This document shows positions 51,800 to 60,362 of a stretch of 64,000 nucleotides of DNA, piece after piece (within the stretch, counting starts at the first letter, position 1; the number at the start of each line of letters is the position of its first letter). A model generated the notes under the pieces. It was not told the origin of the DNA. It searched no databases and worked only from the letters and a program-made list of their open reading frames with translations. The position numbers and the translations under genes were made by a program. Origin of the DNA: Prosthecobacter gellanilyticus (GTDB taxonomy: Bacteria; Verrucomicrobiota; Verrucomicrobiia; Verrucomicrobiales; Verrucomicrobiaceae); the NCBI RefSeq assembly GCF_007992435.1, contig NZ_BKAG01000019.1, positions 62,001-126,000 of the forward strand, in the 5' to 3' direction.

Positions 51800-52846
51800 T
51801 CACTTTGGCTGTGTCATGGCGATGCAATGTAGCGCGCCACCTTCAGTCACAAGATCCTTACAGGTCACCGGAATGACTTCACGACCTGGGAAACACTCGG
51901 CGATGATGTCTTCGGCAAACTGGTCTTTCTTCTTCTGGCCGAAGATGGGGACCATGACGGCATTGTTCAGAATCAGGAAGTTGGCGTAACTGGCCGGCAG
52001 GCGGCTGAGGCGCCAGTCCTTCATCTCAATGGAGTTAGGCATCTCGATCTCAATGATCTCAAGCTTGCCGCCGCCAGGAAGGCGGACGTCATCCAGCTGC
52101 TCGCGGATTTGCTTGAGAACCTTAAAGTTAGGGTCGGTCTCCTTGGACTCGACCATGCAGATGACGGCGTCATCACGGATGAAACGGACGAGGTCGTCGA
52201 TATGGCCGTCGGTGTCATCACCTTCGATGCCCTGCTTGAACCAGACGATGTCTGTGACGCCGAGCATGGCCTTGAGCTCTTTTTCCATCTCCGCCTTGGT
52301 GCGGGCTTTGCCACCATTGCGGTTAGGGTTGAGAAGGACCGCCTCAGTGGTGAGCAGAAGGCCTTTGCCGTTGGACTCGATGGCGCCGCCTTCGAGCGTG
52401 AACTCGGAGGTGAAGTGCTCCATCTTCAGAGCGGCGGCTGCCTTGGCAGGGATCTGGTTATCCAGATCATGGGGGAACTTGCCGCCCCAGGAGTCGAAGT
52501 TCCAGTCGGTGACGGCGACCTGACCGGTCTCGTTATGCTTGATGAAGATGGGGCCGTGATCACGGCACCAGACGTCGTTCGTCAAGTTTTCGTAGATGTC
52601 CACCTGGCTGAGATCGCCTTCATTATCTGCGATGCTCAGACGGATGTTCATGTGCGAGAGCATGGGTGCGTTGATGCGCACACGCTCATAGCGGGAGATG
52701 GAGCTGGCGATCTCACCGAACTTGTCCTGGATGCGATGGAAAGTCTTGGGACAGCTTTCCTTGTTATGCGGCCAAGACAGCCAGACAGCCTCCTGCGGTT
52801 CAAATTCGGCGGGAAGGCGATAGTTCTTCGGGTAGGCTTTACTCAT
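51800..52846 (-). CDS. aguA: agmatine deiminase
   Basis: A 348-residue peptidylarginine-deiminase-fold enzyme converting agmatine to N-carbamoylputrescine. The catalytic Cys341 lies in GGALHCIAMTQP, and the substrate-site acids and His in GIEGDDTDGHIDD; DVWCRDHGPIF is the family signature. The length equals characterised AguA proteins. The ATG overlaps the last codons of aguB by 8 bases (52839-52846), so translation is coupled. Together they make putrescine from agmatine; an arginine decarboxylase is not in the window. Confidence 0.95.
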   Translation of the reverse strand: MSKAYPKNYRLPAEFEPQEAVWLSWPHNKESCPKTFHRIQDKFGEIASSISRYERVRINAPMLSHMNIRLSIADNEGDLSQVDIYENLTNDVWCRDHGPIFIKHNETGQVAVTDWNFDSWGGKFPHDLDNQIPAKAAAALKMEHFTSEFTLEGGAIESNGKGLLLTTEAVLLNPNRNGGKARTKAEMEKELKAMLGVTDIVWFKQGIEGDDTDGHIDDLVRFIRDDAVICMVESKETDPNFKVLKQIREQLDDVRLPGGGKLEIIEIEMPNSIEMKDWRLSRLPASYANFLILNNAVMVPIFGQKKKDQFAEDIIAECFPGREVIPVTCKDLVTEGGALHCIAMTQPK

Positions 52847-53708
52847 CGAGGTAGCGTTTGGTCAGGGGGGAATACGTGTCAATGCGCCGATCACGGAAAA
52901 ACGGCCAAATGCGGCGGAAATCCTCCACGGCCTGGAGGTCACAAGGGACGATGAGCACTTCTTCATGCTCCACGGAGGCCTTGGCGACGATCTCGCCATA
53001 AGGATTGGCAACGAAACTCTGGCCCCAGAATTCGGTATCATCCTGGAACCCGGTGCGATTGACCGCGGCGACGAAGCAGCCATTGGCCACGGCATGGCCG
53101 CGCTGCACGGTCTCCCAGCCGCAATGCTGGGCCTTGCCGAGCTCAGCCTTTTCACTGCTGAGCCAGCCGATGGCGGTGGGGTAGAAAAGGATCTCCGCGC
53201 CGGCGAGTGCGGTGAGGCGCGCGGCCTCTGGATACCACTGGTCCCAGCAGATGAGCACGCCAATGCGGCCGAACTTGGTATTCCAAACTTTATAACCGAG
53301 GTCACCGGGGGTGAAGTAGAACTTCTCCTCAAAGCCTGGATCCTGCGGGATGTGCATCTTCCGGTAGAGGCCGAGCACGGTGCCGTCCGCATCAATCACG
53401 GAAGCGGTGTTGTGGTAAAGACCGGGGCCGCGCTTTTCAAACAAGGGCACGATGACCACGACATTCAGCTCCTTGGCCAGCCTGGCCAGATGCGCCGTGG
53501 TGGGGCCATTGGGCATGGGCTCCGCGAGATCAAAGAGAGCGGTGTCCTGACGGGTGCAGAAGTAAGGAATGTTAAACAACTCCTGCAAACAAATGATCTG
53601 GGCACCCTTGGCCGCGGCATCACGGATCAGAACCTCATGCCGGGCGAGGCTTTCTGCCTGGCTGGCAAAGGTGGTTCCTTGGATAAGTCCGAGTGTGACG
53701 GTTGGCAT
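52839..53708 (-). CDS. aguB: N-carbamoylputrescine amidase
   Basis: A 289-residue nitrilase-superfamily amidase releasing putrescine, CO2 and ammonia from N-carbamoylputrescine. The Glu-Lys-Cys triad is complete: Glu43 (LQELFN), Lys117 (YRKMHIP) and Cys154 (ICWDQWYPE). SFVANPYGEIVAKAS is typical of the AguB group. It is the first gene of the aguBA pair. Confidence 0.95.
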   Translation of the reverse strand: MPTVTLGLIQGTTFASQAESLARHEVLIRDAAAKGAQIICLQELFNIPYFCTRQDTALFDLAEPMPNGPTTAHLARLAKELNVVVIVPLFEKRGPGLYHNTASVIDADGTVLGLYRKMHIPQDPGFEEKFYFTPGDLGYKVWNTKFGRIGVLICWDQWYPEAARLTALAGAEILFYPTAIGWLSSEKAELGKAQHCGWETVQRGHAVANGCFVAAVNRTGFQDDTEFWGQSFVANPYGEIVAKASVEHEEVLIVPCDLQAVEDFRRIWPFFRDRRIDTYSPLTKRYLDE

Positions 53709-53843
53709 GGGTGGGGGGAGCCCAACTTTTCAGAGAGAGCACCGCAGCGTGCAAGCGAAGAAGTTCGCCATTGCTTGCTTAAGTTCTCCTTCCAAAAGCG
53801 GCTCGCGTCGACGCGCTGGCGAGCCCGCCAAGCCATCAACGCA

Positions 53844-55103
53844 TCACCACTTCGCACCGACTTCTTCCCTGGCAATGGCTTTCAGTGCCGCAATCTTCGG
53901 TTCGGCCAATTCGATGCCCGTGGTAGCGGGGATTCCAAGGTCTTTGGCAGCAACTTTGTTACCCTTCCAGGTGATGCCGCTGAGGTCACAGCGCGCTTCG
54001 ATGGCGGAGTATTTGGGTGAGGAGATCTGGTTGCCTTCAAAGACGGTGCCCACAGGTGCGAGCGTGGCGGTTTTGTCGTCCTCGAGACCGATGAGCACAG
54101 GGTGCTCGCTGTTGACGATGGTGTTGCCGATGATCCTGGCGTTCTTGACCTGGAAGTAGCGATTCGCGGGAGAGTTTGGGATGCCCATCATGAGGCAGAT
54201 GGAGGAGCGGGCATCATCACCGGTGAGGTTTTCGAAGTAGTTGCCACTCACGGTGTGATCTTCACCAATGACGCGGACACCGCCAGTGCCGTTGACTTCA
54301 TTGCCGATGAAGACATTGCGCTCGACGGTGCAGCCATTGCCATGACGAAGGGTCAAGGTGCCGCTGACTTCGAGGAAGGTGTTTTCACGATAGAGATTGC
54401 CGCAGGACTTGTTGGAGATGCACTCCGCCTCGCCATTGCACTTTTCGAAGAGGTTGTGCTCGACGATGCAGCTGGCTTTGGTCATGGAGGTCTTGCTGTC
54501 ACCGATGCGGATGGTTTCGCCGCCGTTCTTGCCCAGCTTTTCACGTGGGCCGAAGTAGTTGTGATCGATCTGATGGGCACCATTGCTGCCATCGCCCAGC
54601 CAGACGACGAAGGTGGTCCCCTTCCCTGTCTTGCCGGTGAAGGTGCAGTGATCCACGCGATTGCCCTCGCCATAGAGGCCGAGCCAGCGGGATTCTTTTT
54701 TACCATCCTCCACCAGGGTGCTCGTGACCGAACAATTGGTCAGGCGGCAATGGCTGGCGAGGGTCTTCGAGTCCTTTCGGAACATGATGAGATCACTGAT
54801 GGTGGGATCAGGCTCGTTGAACTGAAGGCCTTCGATGACGAGATGCTGGCCGCCGAGCTTCAACGTGCTGGTGCCGGTGAAGATAGTCTTGCCGGGTGCT
54901 GCAGCTTTCAGCGTGATGGGAGCTTCTTTAGTGCCGGCACCGACGAGTAGAAGGGCGATGTCTTTGAACTCGCCTTCAGGAAGGATGAGTGTGTCCCCAG
55001 GTTGTGCGGCAGGCAATGCGGCGGGATCGGTGACGGGGATGTCTTTGGCCTGAACGAAGGACACAAGAGACAGCAAGGACAGGAGGGACGTCAGCGAGCG
55101 CAT
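53844..55103 (-). CDS. secreted PL6-family-like polysaccharide lyase (alginate/chondroitinase B type)
   Basis: A 419-residue right-handed beta-helix protein with a signal peptide (residues 1-19). It shows the PL6 signature with catalytic Lys and Arg candidates: ECISNKSCGNLYRENTF and GTLTLRHGNGCTVERNVF, preceded by GGETIRIGDS. PL6 lyases cleave alginate, poly-mannuronate or dermatan sulfate by beta-elimination. It fits with the sulfatases in suggesting marine or mucus-type acidic polysaccharides as food. It is not in an obvious lyase operon; a VapBC-like pair follows upstream. Confidence 0.82.
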   Translation of the reverse strand: MRSLTSLLSLLSLVSFVQAKDIPVTDPAALPAAQPGDTLILPEGEFKDIALLLVGAGTKEAPITLKAAAPGKTIFTGTSTLKLGGQHLVIEGLQFNEPDPTISDLIMFRKDSKTLASHCRLTNCSVTSTLVEDGKKESRWLGLYGEGNRVDHCTFTGKTGKGTTFVVWLGDGSNGAHQIDHNYFGPREKLGKNGGETIRIGDSKTSMTKASCIVEHNLFEKCNGEAECISNKSCGNLYRENTFLEVSGTLTLRHGNGCTVERNVFIGNEVNGTGGVRVIGEDHTVSGNYFENLTGDDARSSICLMMGIPNSPANRYFQVKNARIIGNTIVNSEHPVLIGLEDDKTATLAPVGTVFEGNQISSPKYSAIEARCDLSGITWKGNKVAAKDLGIPATTGIELAEPKIAALKAIAREEVGAKW

Positions 55104-55126
55104 GGTGGGGTGGGTGGTGGCAAAAG

Positions 55127-55558
55127 TCAGGGGTTAAGCGGATTGATCCAATGAAGTCCGGGGAACTTGCTGAAATCAGCATCGGCGGAAGCCATGACTG
55201 CTCCATTCTCATTCGCCAGGGCAGCCAGATGAGCGTCTGTGATCAGGTTATGCGTGGCATTAACTGCTCTGCATGCAGCGGAGAAAAAGGTGAGGTGTTT
55301 GATGCCGGGGCTTGGCACGAGAACATTTGGGAGTGAAAGCCATTCCATCACCTGATCCAGAGCCTGTTCCAGTGTCAGGGGCTGCGTCAAAACCTTGGGA
55401 TTGATCGACAGCCGGATGAATCCCAGCAGCGCAACCCAGGGCATGCCGATCTCCCGACCTGAGTTGATCTCGCCCTCAAGCCATGACAGGGCATTCGCAT
55501 GCTCCGGTGCGTTTCGGTTCACCGCATGGATGAGCAGATTGACATCGACAATATGCAT
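55127..55558 (-). CDS. PIN-domain toxin, VapC family
   Basis: A 143-residue PIN nuclease. The N-terminal Asp5 (VDVNLLIHAVN), a mid Glu/Asp set and the late TDAHLAALANENGAVMASADADF provide the usual acidic metal site. PIN toxins cleave RNA, often tRNA or rRNA. It lies 15 bases after the small gene at 55574-55801, the normal antitoxin-first order, so the pair is read as VapBC-type. Confidence 0.85.
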   Translation of the reverse strand: MHIVDVNLLIHAVNRNAPEHANALSWLEGEINSGREIGMPWVALLGFIRLSINPKVLTQPLTLEQALDQVMEWLSLPNVLVPSPGIKHLTFFSAACRAVNATHNLITDAHLAALANENGAVMASADADFSKFPGLHWINPLNP

Positions 55559-55573
55559 GGATGCGACACGAGG

Positions 55574-55801
55574 TCAGAAGTCCTCTGGCAACTGTCCCAG
55601 CTTGTGGCTGTCGATGCCGGGCTGGAAGGTGCCCATGCTGTAAGTCTTCATCTTGTATGGCCTTGCTGCGGGCTGACCCGGCTGGGGCGGCACGGGTTTG
55701 AAACGCTCCAGCAAGCTGCGCACCATCTGCTCCACAGCATTCGCCGAGGCAGGGTCAGCCTTCTGCAGATAAAGGTCGAGCTGTTCAGCGGTGGCATTCA
55801 T
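55574..55801 (-). CDS. VapB-like antitoxin
   Basis: A 75-residue protein directly upstream of the PIN toxin. The C-terminal KMKTYSMGTFQPGIDSHKLG resembles the toxin-wrapping tail of VapB-type antitoxins partnered with PIN toxins; the N-terminal helix (TAEQLDLYLQKADPASANAVEQMVRSLLE) may dimerise. No clear AbrB-type DNA-binding domain is seen. It is assigned mainly by position and size. Confidence 0.7.
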   Translation of the reverse strand: MNATAEQLDLYLQKADPASANAVEQMVRSLLERFKPVPPQPGQPAARPYKMKTYSMGTFQPGIDSHKLGQLPEDF

Positions 55802-55844
55802 GCAGGAGAGACTAATCTGCTTTCAAAGGGTGGCAAGGCCCTTG

Positions 55845-56729
55845 CTAAAGAGCGAGGTGACCGAGGGCGAGGAGGCCGTAATACGTGTACTCGGGGTCGA
55901 GTGTGTCATCGGTCCAGTTGCCATGGAAGCCGCCGGCGGCGCTCCAGAGGGAGTCGATGAAGTCCAGGCAGGGTTCGCGCACCTTGGCGATGGCTTCGGC
56001 ACTGCTGGAAAGTGCATGCAGAGCCACGGCGGTGGACAGTAGATCGGGGATGGGTGCTCCGGGCACGGCGAGGAAGCCGCCCGCAGGCAGGCACTGGCGC
56101 AGGAGCCAGTCGATGGCGGCGGGAGGTGCCGGCACCTGCATGGTGCGATACAGCGAAAGCATGGCCGAGGTGGCGGTAGTGGAGCCAAGGGTGAGGCCGG
56201 GCTCGTTTGACCAGGCGCCGTCCGGTGTTTCCAGGCTGTCCATGCACTTCGCGATGCTCATGGCATCTGGTGGCAGCAAACCCATATCTTGGTAGGCCCC
56301 GAAGGCGATGAGGCAGCCATAGGCGCTGCCATTTTTACGACCTGGAGACTGGTGATAACCGCCATCGGGAGTGCGCCAGGCTTCGAGACGGCCTGCCAAG
56401 GTTTGCTTCTGTGTGTCGGTGAGACCTCCACCGATCGTGGCCCAACAACGAGCGAGACAAGAGATGTGCACGAAGTCCAGGCCCTCGCCATCGCCAAAGG
56501 TGGTGAGCCAGGCGCGCAGGGCTTCTTTGGGGACTTCTTTTTGCAAGGCCATGAGGCCCTCGATGCCAAAGACGGTGTAGTAGAGGTCAGGCCGCTCAGC
56601 ACGATCCAGGAAACCTGCACCGCCCGGGGCTAACCGAGATTGCAAAAATTCTGCCACGAGGTCCGCTGACTCACCCAGCAGCTTGGGAGCCACGCGGGCG
56701 ACTTGGAGCATTTCGAGACGGAAGGACAT
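55845..56729 (-). CDS. prenyltransferase/squalene-oxidase repeat protein
   Basis: A 294-residue alpha/alpha-toroid protein like the beta subunits of protein prenyltransferases. Repeats include TPDGGYHQSPGRKNGSAYGCLIAFGAYQ, TPDGAWSNEPG and SAAGGFHGNWTDDTLDPEYTYYGLLALGHL. No zinc-site Cys is evident at the usual place, so a catalytic protein prenyltransferase is doubtful. Cytoplasmic by lack of signal. Its job is unknown. Confidence 0.75.
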   Translation of the reverse strand: MSFRLEMLQVARVAPKLLGESADLVAEFLQSRLAPGGAGFLDRAERPDLYYTVFGIEGLMALQKEVPKEALRAWLTTFGDGEGLDFVHISCLARCWATIGGGLTDTQKQTLAGRLEAWRTPDGGYHQSPGRKNGSAYGCLIAFGAYQDMGLLPPDAMSIAKCMDSLETPDGAWSNEPGLTLGSTTATSAMLSLYRTMQVPAPPAAIDWLLRQCLPAGGFLAVPGAPIPDLLSTAVALHALSSSAEAIAKVREPCLDFIDSLWSAAGGFHGNWTDDTLDPEYTYYGLLALGHLAL

Positions 56730-56747
56730 GAGGTGGGTCAGATAAGT

Positions 56748-57554
56748 CTATTCAACCTTGCCAATGATGAAATCAATGGCCCGGATCATCCCATCTGCCT
56801 CAGCAACCAATGCATTTTCGGGACGGACATCGGTGGCGATCCAAGGGCCTTTGCGCCAGGTCAGATTAGCAATCATCGCGAGGTCGGAGGTGGGTGACCA
56901 GTGTTCCCAGCCCTGGGCATGCATCCATTGATGCAGGGTAGATTCATCAGGGTGGGAACCGGCAATGAACGGCTGCTTCAGCACGAGAAAATCTCCAGCA
57001 CTACCGATCTGATCCAGTTCCAAGCCCGAATCAAAGAGCTCCTCAAACCATGCGAAACGTTCCAATGCCTCGGACAATCCTCCGCCACGGATGATCCAAC
57101 GCTGGCGGGCATCTCGATCTAGAACCCAACCAAAGGCGCCTTTGCCGGGTGGGGCGAGGAGCTTAATGGCGAACTGCAAATCGGGCTCACCAAAGACGAT
57201 GGCTTCTCCACCACCACCCAAAAGCCGCAATGTTCCCTCCGTCTGATCATTCAGGAAGGGTTCAATCCTCGTCGCCAGTGATCTGCCAAACTCTGGCGTC
57301 TCACGGAATATCTCCATCAACTCAAAGCCTACTTGCGATCCTTCGAGACGCTGCGCGAAGTCGACTTTGCTGCCGACTTGGCGATGATCTGCGGCCCACT
57401 GCGTGACTCGAGAATCGCGGCTTGCCGACGATTTTGGCGGCATTGCTGGACCATCTCTTCCCAGGTCAGACGTCGTTGATTCAGAGGGGCTGGCATAAGA
57501 AGAGTCTAAGACCTTGTGGACATTTCGCAAATGGAAGGATGGCCAGGGTGCCAT
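56748..57554 (-). CDS. kinase-fold-like hypothetical protein
   Basis: A 268-residue protein. Residues about 113-135 (LGGGGEAIVFGEPDLQFAIKLL) look like a glycine-rich loop followed by a VAIK-type Lys. Residues about 240-264 (IATDVRPENALVAEADGMIRAIDFIIGK) look like a catalytic loop (TDVRPEN in place of HRDLKxxN) and a metal Asp (IDF). This is a reduced protein-kinase-like pattern. The first 40 residues are low complexity; an ATG at 57443 is a possible shorter start. No partner is evident. Confidence 0.5.
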   Translation of the reverse strand: MAPWPSFHLRNVHKVLDSSYASPSESTTSDLGRDGPAMPPKSSASRDSRVTQWAADHRQVGSKVDFAQRLEGSQVGFELMEIFRETPEFGRSLATRIEPFLNDQTEGTLRLLGGGGEAIVFGEPDLQFAIKLLAPPGKGAFGWVLDRDARQRWIIRGGGLSEALERFAWFEELFDSGLELDQIGSAGDFLVLKQPFIAGSHPDESTLHQWMHAQGWEHWSPTSDLAMIANLTWRKGPWIATDVRPENALVAEADGMIRAIDFIIGKVE

Positions 57555-57589
57555 GGGCGGATCGACGAGGTGGATCTGTGAATTACGCC

Positions 57590-57784
57590 TTATGCGGGCA
57601 CTGGCTTCCTATGCTTCTTGGCGGCCTGGAGCCATGCCACTTTGGCGATCAGGACCTGCTCAAGTGCTTCCTGAGGGGTTTCGCCAAAGGCGCTGCATGA
57701 CTTCAAGTTGGGCATGTCAGCGATGTAGCCTTTGTCTTCTGCACTGTAGAAGAGGTTGATGGGGTAATCGCTCTCGGTCTTCAT
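57590..57784 (-). CDS. orphan HicB-like antitoxin
   Basis: A 64-residue protein with the partial RNase-H fold of HicB (YPINLFYSAEDKGYIADMPNLKSCSAFGETPQEALEQVLIAK). HicB usually neutralises the HicA mRNA interferase. No HicA gene is adjacent, and no DNA-binding tail is present. The ATG at 57784 is preferred; a GTG at 57808 would overlap the E2 stop as GTGA, which would couple it to E2. Confidence 0.7.
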   Translation of the reverse strand: MKTESDYPINLFYSAEDKGYIADMPNLKSCSAFGETPQEALEQVLIAKVAWLQAAKKHRKPVPA

Positions 57785-57804
57785 TCGAAAGGCCTGATGA
57801 AGGC

Positions 57805-59037
57805 TCACAGCTTCTCCGGTTCCTGCAGCAGCTTCGCCACCATTGAGAGCAGTCTTCCGGCGGCGCCGCCATCGCAGACGCGGTGGTCGAAGCTGAGGGT
57901 GATCTCGGCTTCGACGACGGGGATGAACATGTTCACTTCATCGCTCCAGCGGGGGACTTTGCTGCCGGCACCCAGGCCGAGGATCAGGTTTTGCTCGGGC
58001 AGAGGGATCGGGGTGGCCCAGACGATGCCGAAGGTGCCGAAATTCGTCACGGTGGCGATGCCGGGGCGGTTCATGTCGTTCGGCAGACGGCGGGCGCGGG
58101 CCTGCTCGACCAGCTTGTTATAAGTGGGCACCAGTTTGACGAGCGGGGTCTTGTCCACCTCACGCAGGACGGGGACGAAGACGCCGTCATCCACCTCGAC
58201 GGCGAAGCCGATGTCGATAGCACGGGGGTGGACGATGCGGTTGCCGATCAGGCGGCCAGCGACGGCGGTATTTTCCGCCAGGGCGATGGCCAGAGCGCGG
58301 ATGGCATAGAGGGCGGGGCCGGGCTTTGGATCTGTCCTACGACGGTGGGCCAGCATGGCGTCCAGCATGATGGGGCTGCCGACGGTGGCCAGGGGGCGGG
58401 TCCAGCTGCGGCGCATGGAATCCGCCACGGCGATGCGCATGGGCGAGGCCGGGGTGAGCTTGTGCTGCTCCAGGCTGCGGAGGAAGTTTTCAAAGTCACC
58501 CACGGTGACGCGGCCGCCGGCACCTGTGCCTGCGATGCCGGCGAGGTCGGAGGCATTCAGGCCGAGCTCGTTCATGCGGGCACGCATGCGGGGGGAGATG
58601 TAGCTGGCACCTGTGGCACCGGCTGGCACGGGCAGGCCACCGACGACGGGCTCCACCTTCGGCTGGTAACCGGTGATGTTGTCCTCCTCATTGAACTGGA
58701 AATGCAGGGAGTCCGCGTTCGGCATGGAGGTCGGCACGGCGCTGGTGGAGGTCGGCGGCGGGGCTGAGCCGAAGCCAAGACCGAGGGCATCTTCATCCGT
58801 CACCTCAAAGGTGGCGAGCTGGCTGCCGACGGCGTAGCTGGTCTGCACCTTGGCCTGGACCTGCTCGATCTTGCCCGCACAGGGGCTGCCGACGGTCATG
58901 GTGGCCTTGTTTGTCTCCACCTCAAAAATGTCCGCCCCGGCCTCGATCTGCGCCCCGGGCTCCACCAGGATTTTAATAAGCGTCGCCTCGGCGATGGATT
59001 CGCCGAGCTGGGGCATGAGGATCGGGATCGTGGGCAT
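57805..59037 (-). CDS. 2-oxoacid dehydrogenase E2 (dihydrolipoyl acyltransferase)
   Basis: A 410-residue E2 protein. The lipoyl domain (residues 1-80) has the lipoylation Lys44 in VETNKATM. A Pro/Ser/Thr linker follows, then an E3/E1-binding domain (about 145-190; YISPRMRARMNELGL...GTGAGGRVTVGDF). The acyltransferase core ends in the active-site motif FDHRVCDGG near residue 385. It would transfer acyl groups from E1 to CoA in a pyruvate- or branched-chain-type complex. E1 and E3 are not in the window. Confidence 0.92.
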   Translation of the reverse strand: MPTIPILMPQLGESIAEATLIKILVEPGAQIEAGADIFEVETNKATMTVGSPCAGKIEQVQAKVQTSYAVGSQLATFEVTDEDALGLGFGSAPPPTSTSAVPTSMPNADSLHFQFNEEDNITGYQPKVEPVVGGLPVPAGATGASYISPRMRARMNELGLNASDLAGIAGTGAGGRVTVGDFENFLRSLEQHKLTPASPMRIAVADSMRRSWTRPLATVGSPIMLDAMLAHRRRTDPKPGPALYAIRALAIALAENTAVAGRLIGNRIVHPRAIDIGFAVEVDDGVFVPVLREVDKTPLVKLVPTYNKLVEQARARRLPNDMNRPGIATVTNFGTFGIVWATPIPLPEQNLILGLGAGSKVPRWSDEVNMFIPVVEAEITLSFDHRVCDGGAAGRLLSMVAKLLQEPEKL

Positions 59038-59144
59038 TTGGGAAGGAAAAACAGGGCCGGCAGGCCACCTGCGGCATCGTATGTGTGCCGGTTTCCCGGC
59101 ATGGAGTCAAGGCACCTGAACAGGGCTGTAAAAACTTTGACACC

Positions 59145-60350
59145 ATGGAAACGCCGGGCGTAATCCTTCACCCGCCCTTCAAGTACATGCGCACGCCGCC
59201 CTCTCTGCTCCCGGAAAAAGAATTCCGTTCCCACGCTCCGGGTTATTGGAAGAACAAGAAAATTGCCCCGGAGGACTGGAACTCAGCCGCGTGGCAGCTT
59301 CGCAACCGCATCACCACGCTGGCGCAGCTCGAGGAGCATATTGAGCTCTGCGAGGAGGAGCGCGCCGGGGTGATCCTGAGCGGCAACAAGCTGGCGATGG
59401 CCATCACGCCGCACTATTTCAATCTGATCGATGGTGATGATCCGGAGTGTCCAATCCGCCGACAGGTGATTCCACGCATCGAGGAAACCTGGGAAGATCC
59501 GGATGAGATGGCGGATCCCTGCGGTGAGGACAGTCACATGCCGGTGCCGGGGCTTGTGCACCGCTATCCGGATCGTGTGCTCTTTCTGGTGACGGACCGC
59601 TGCGCCTCCTACTGCCGCTACTGCACCCGCAGCCGTGTGGTGAGTGGTGTGGGTGAGCAGGAACTGCACACGGACTATGAAGCGGTCTTCCGCTATCTGG
59701 AAAAGCATGACGAGGTGCGTGACGTGCTGCTGAGCGGCGGTGATCCCCTGCTCTTCAGCGATGGCAAGCTCGAGGGCATCCTGAAGCGTCTGCGCAGCAT
59801 CCCGCACATTGAGTTCATCCGCATTGGCAGCCGCGTGCCCATTTTCCTGCCGCAGCGCATCACGCCGGAGCTCTGCCAGATGCTGGCGAAGTACCATCCG
59901 CTGTGGATGAGCGTGCATACGAATCATCCGCGTGAACTCACGACGGAGGTGAAGGCTGGTCTCGAGCGCCTGGCCAACCACGGCATCCCGCTGGGGAACC
60001 AGAGCGTGCTGCTGCGCGGTGTGAATGATGACGCGGACGTGATGAAGAGCCTCGTGCAGAAGCTGCTCATGTGCCGTGTGCGGCCCTACTATCTGTATCA
60101 GTGTGACTTGATCCAGGGTTCCTCGCATCTGCGCGCCAGTGTGAACACGGGCGTGGAGATCATCGAGCAACTGCGTGGTCACACGACTGGTTATGGTGTG
60201 CCGCAGTTTGTGATTGATGCCCCAGGGGGCGGTGGCAAGGTGCCGGTGAATCCGGACTATGTGCTGCTGCGCGATGAGCAGCGCACGCTGATCCGCAATT
60301 TTGAAGGCCGCACGTTTGAGTATCCTGAGCCTGCCATGGTGCGGGCTTGA
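59145..60350 (+). CDS. kamA: lysine 2,3-aminomutase-type radical SAM enzyme
   Basis: A 401-residue radical SAM, PLP-dependent aminomutase. The 4Fe-4S cluster motif CxxxCxxC is DRCASYCRYCTRSR (Cys153, Cys157, Cys160). The PLP Lys365 lies in DAPGGGGKVPVNPDYV. LSGGDPLLFSDGKLE binds SAM. The size and motifs fit KamA (lysine to beta-lysine) rather than the shorter EpmB. Beta-lysine or N-acetyl-beta-lysine can be an osmolyte or degradation intermediate. The gene is divergent from the E2 gene and starts at an ATG; an upstream GTG (59085) is less likely. Confidence 0.85.
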   Translation: METPGVILHPPFKYMRTPPSLLPEKEFRSHAPGYWKNKKIAPEDWNSAAWQLRNRITTLAQLEEHIELCEEERAGVILSGNKLAMAITPHYFNLIDGDDPECPIRRQVIPRIEETWEDPDEMADPCGEDSHMPVPGLVHRYPDRVLFLVTDRCASYCRYCTRSRVVSGVGEQELHTDYEAVFRYLEKHDEVRDVLLSGGDPLLFSDGKLEGILKRLRSIPHIEFIRIGSRVPIFLPQRITPELCQMLAKYHPLWMSVHTNHPRELTTEVKAGLERLANHGIPLGNQSVLLRGVNDDADVMKSLVQKLLMCRVRPYYLYQCDLIQGSSHLRASVNTGVEIIEQLRGHTTGYGVPQFVIDAPGGGGKVPVNPDYVLLRDEQRTLIRNFEGRTFEYPEPAMVRA

Positions 60351-60362
60351 TCTCGGTCACAC

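Noticed and set aside
52109-54020. Long plus-strand frames opposite aguA and aguB
   Set aside because: Both are shadows of well-supported minus-strand enzymes with intact catalytic residues.
57883-58767. 294-codon plus-strand frame opposite the E2 gene
   Set aside because: Gly/Asp/His-rich antisense translation; the E2 motifs on the other strand are complete.
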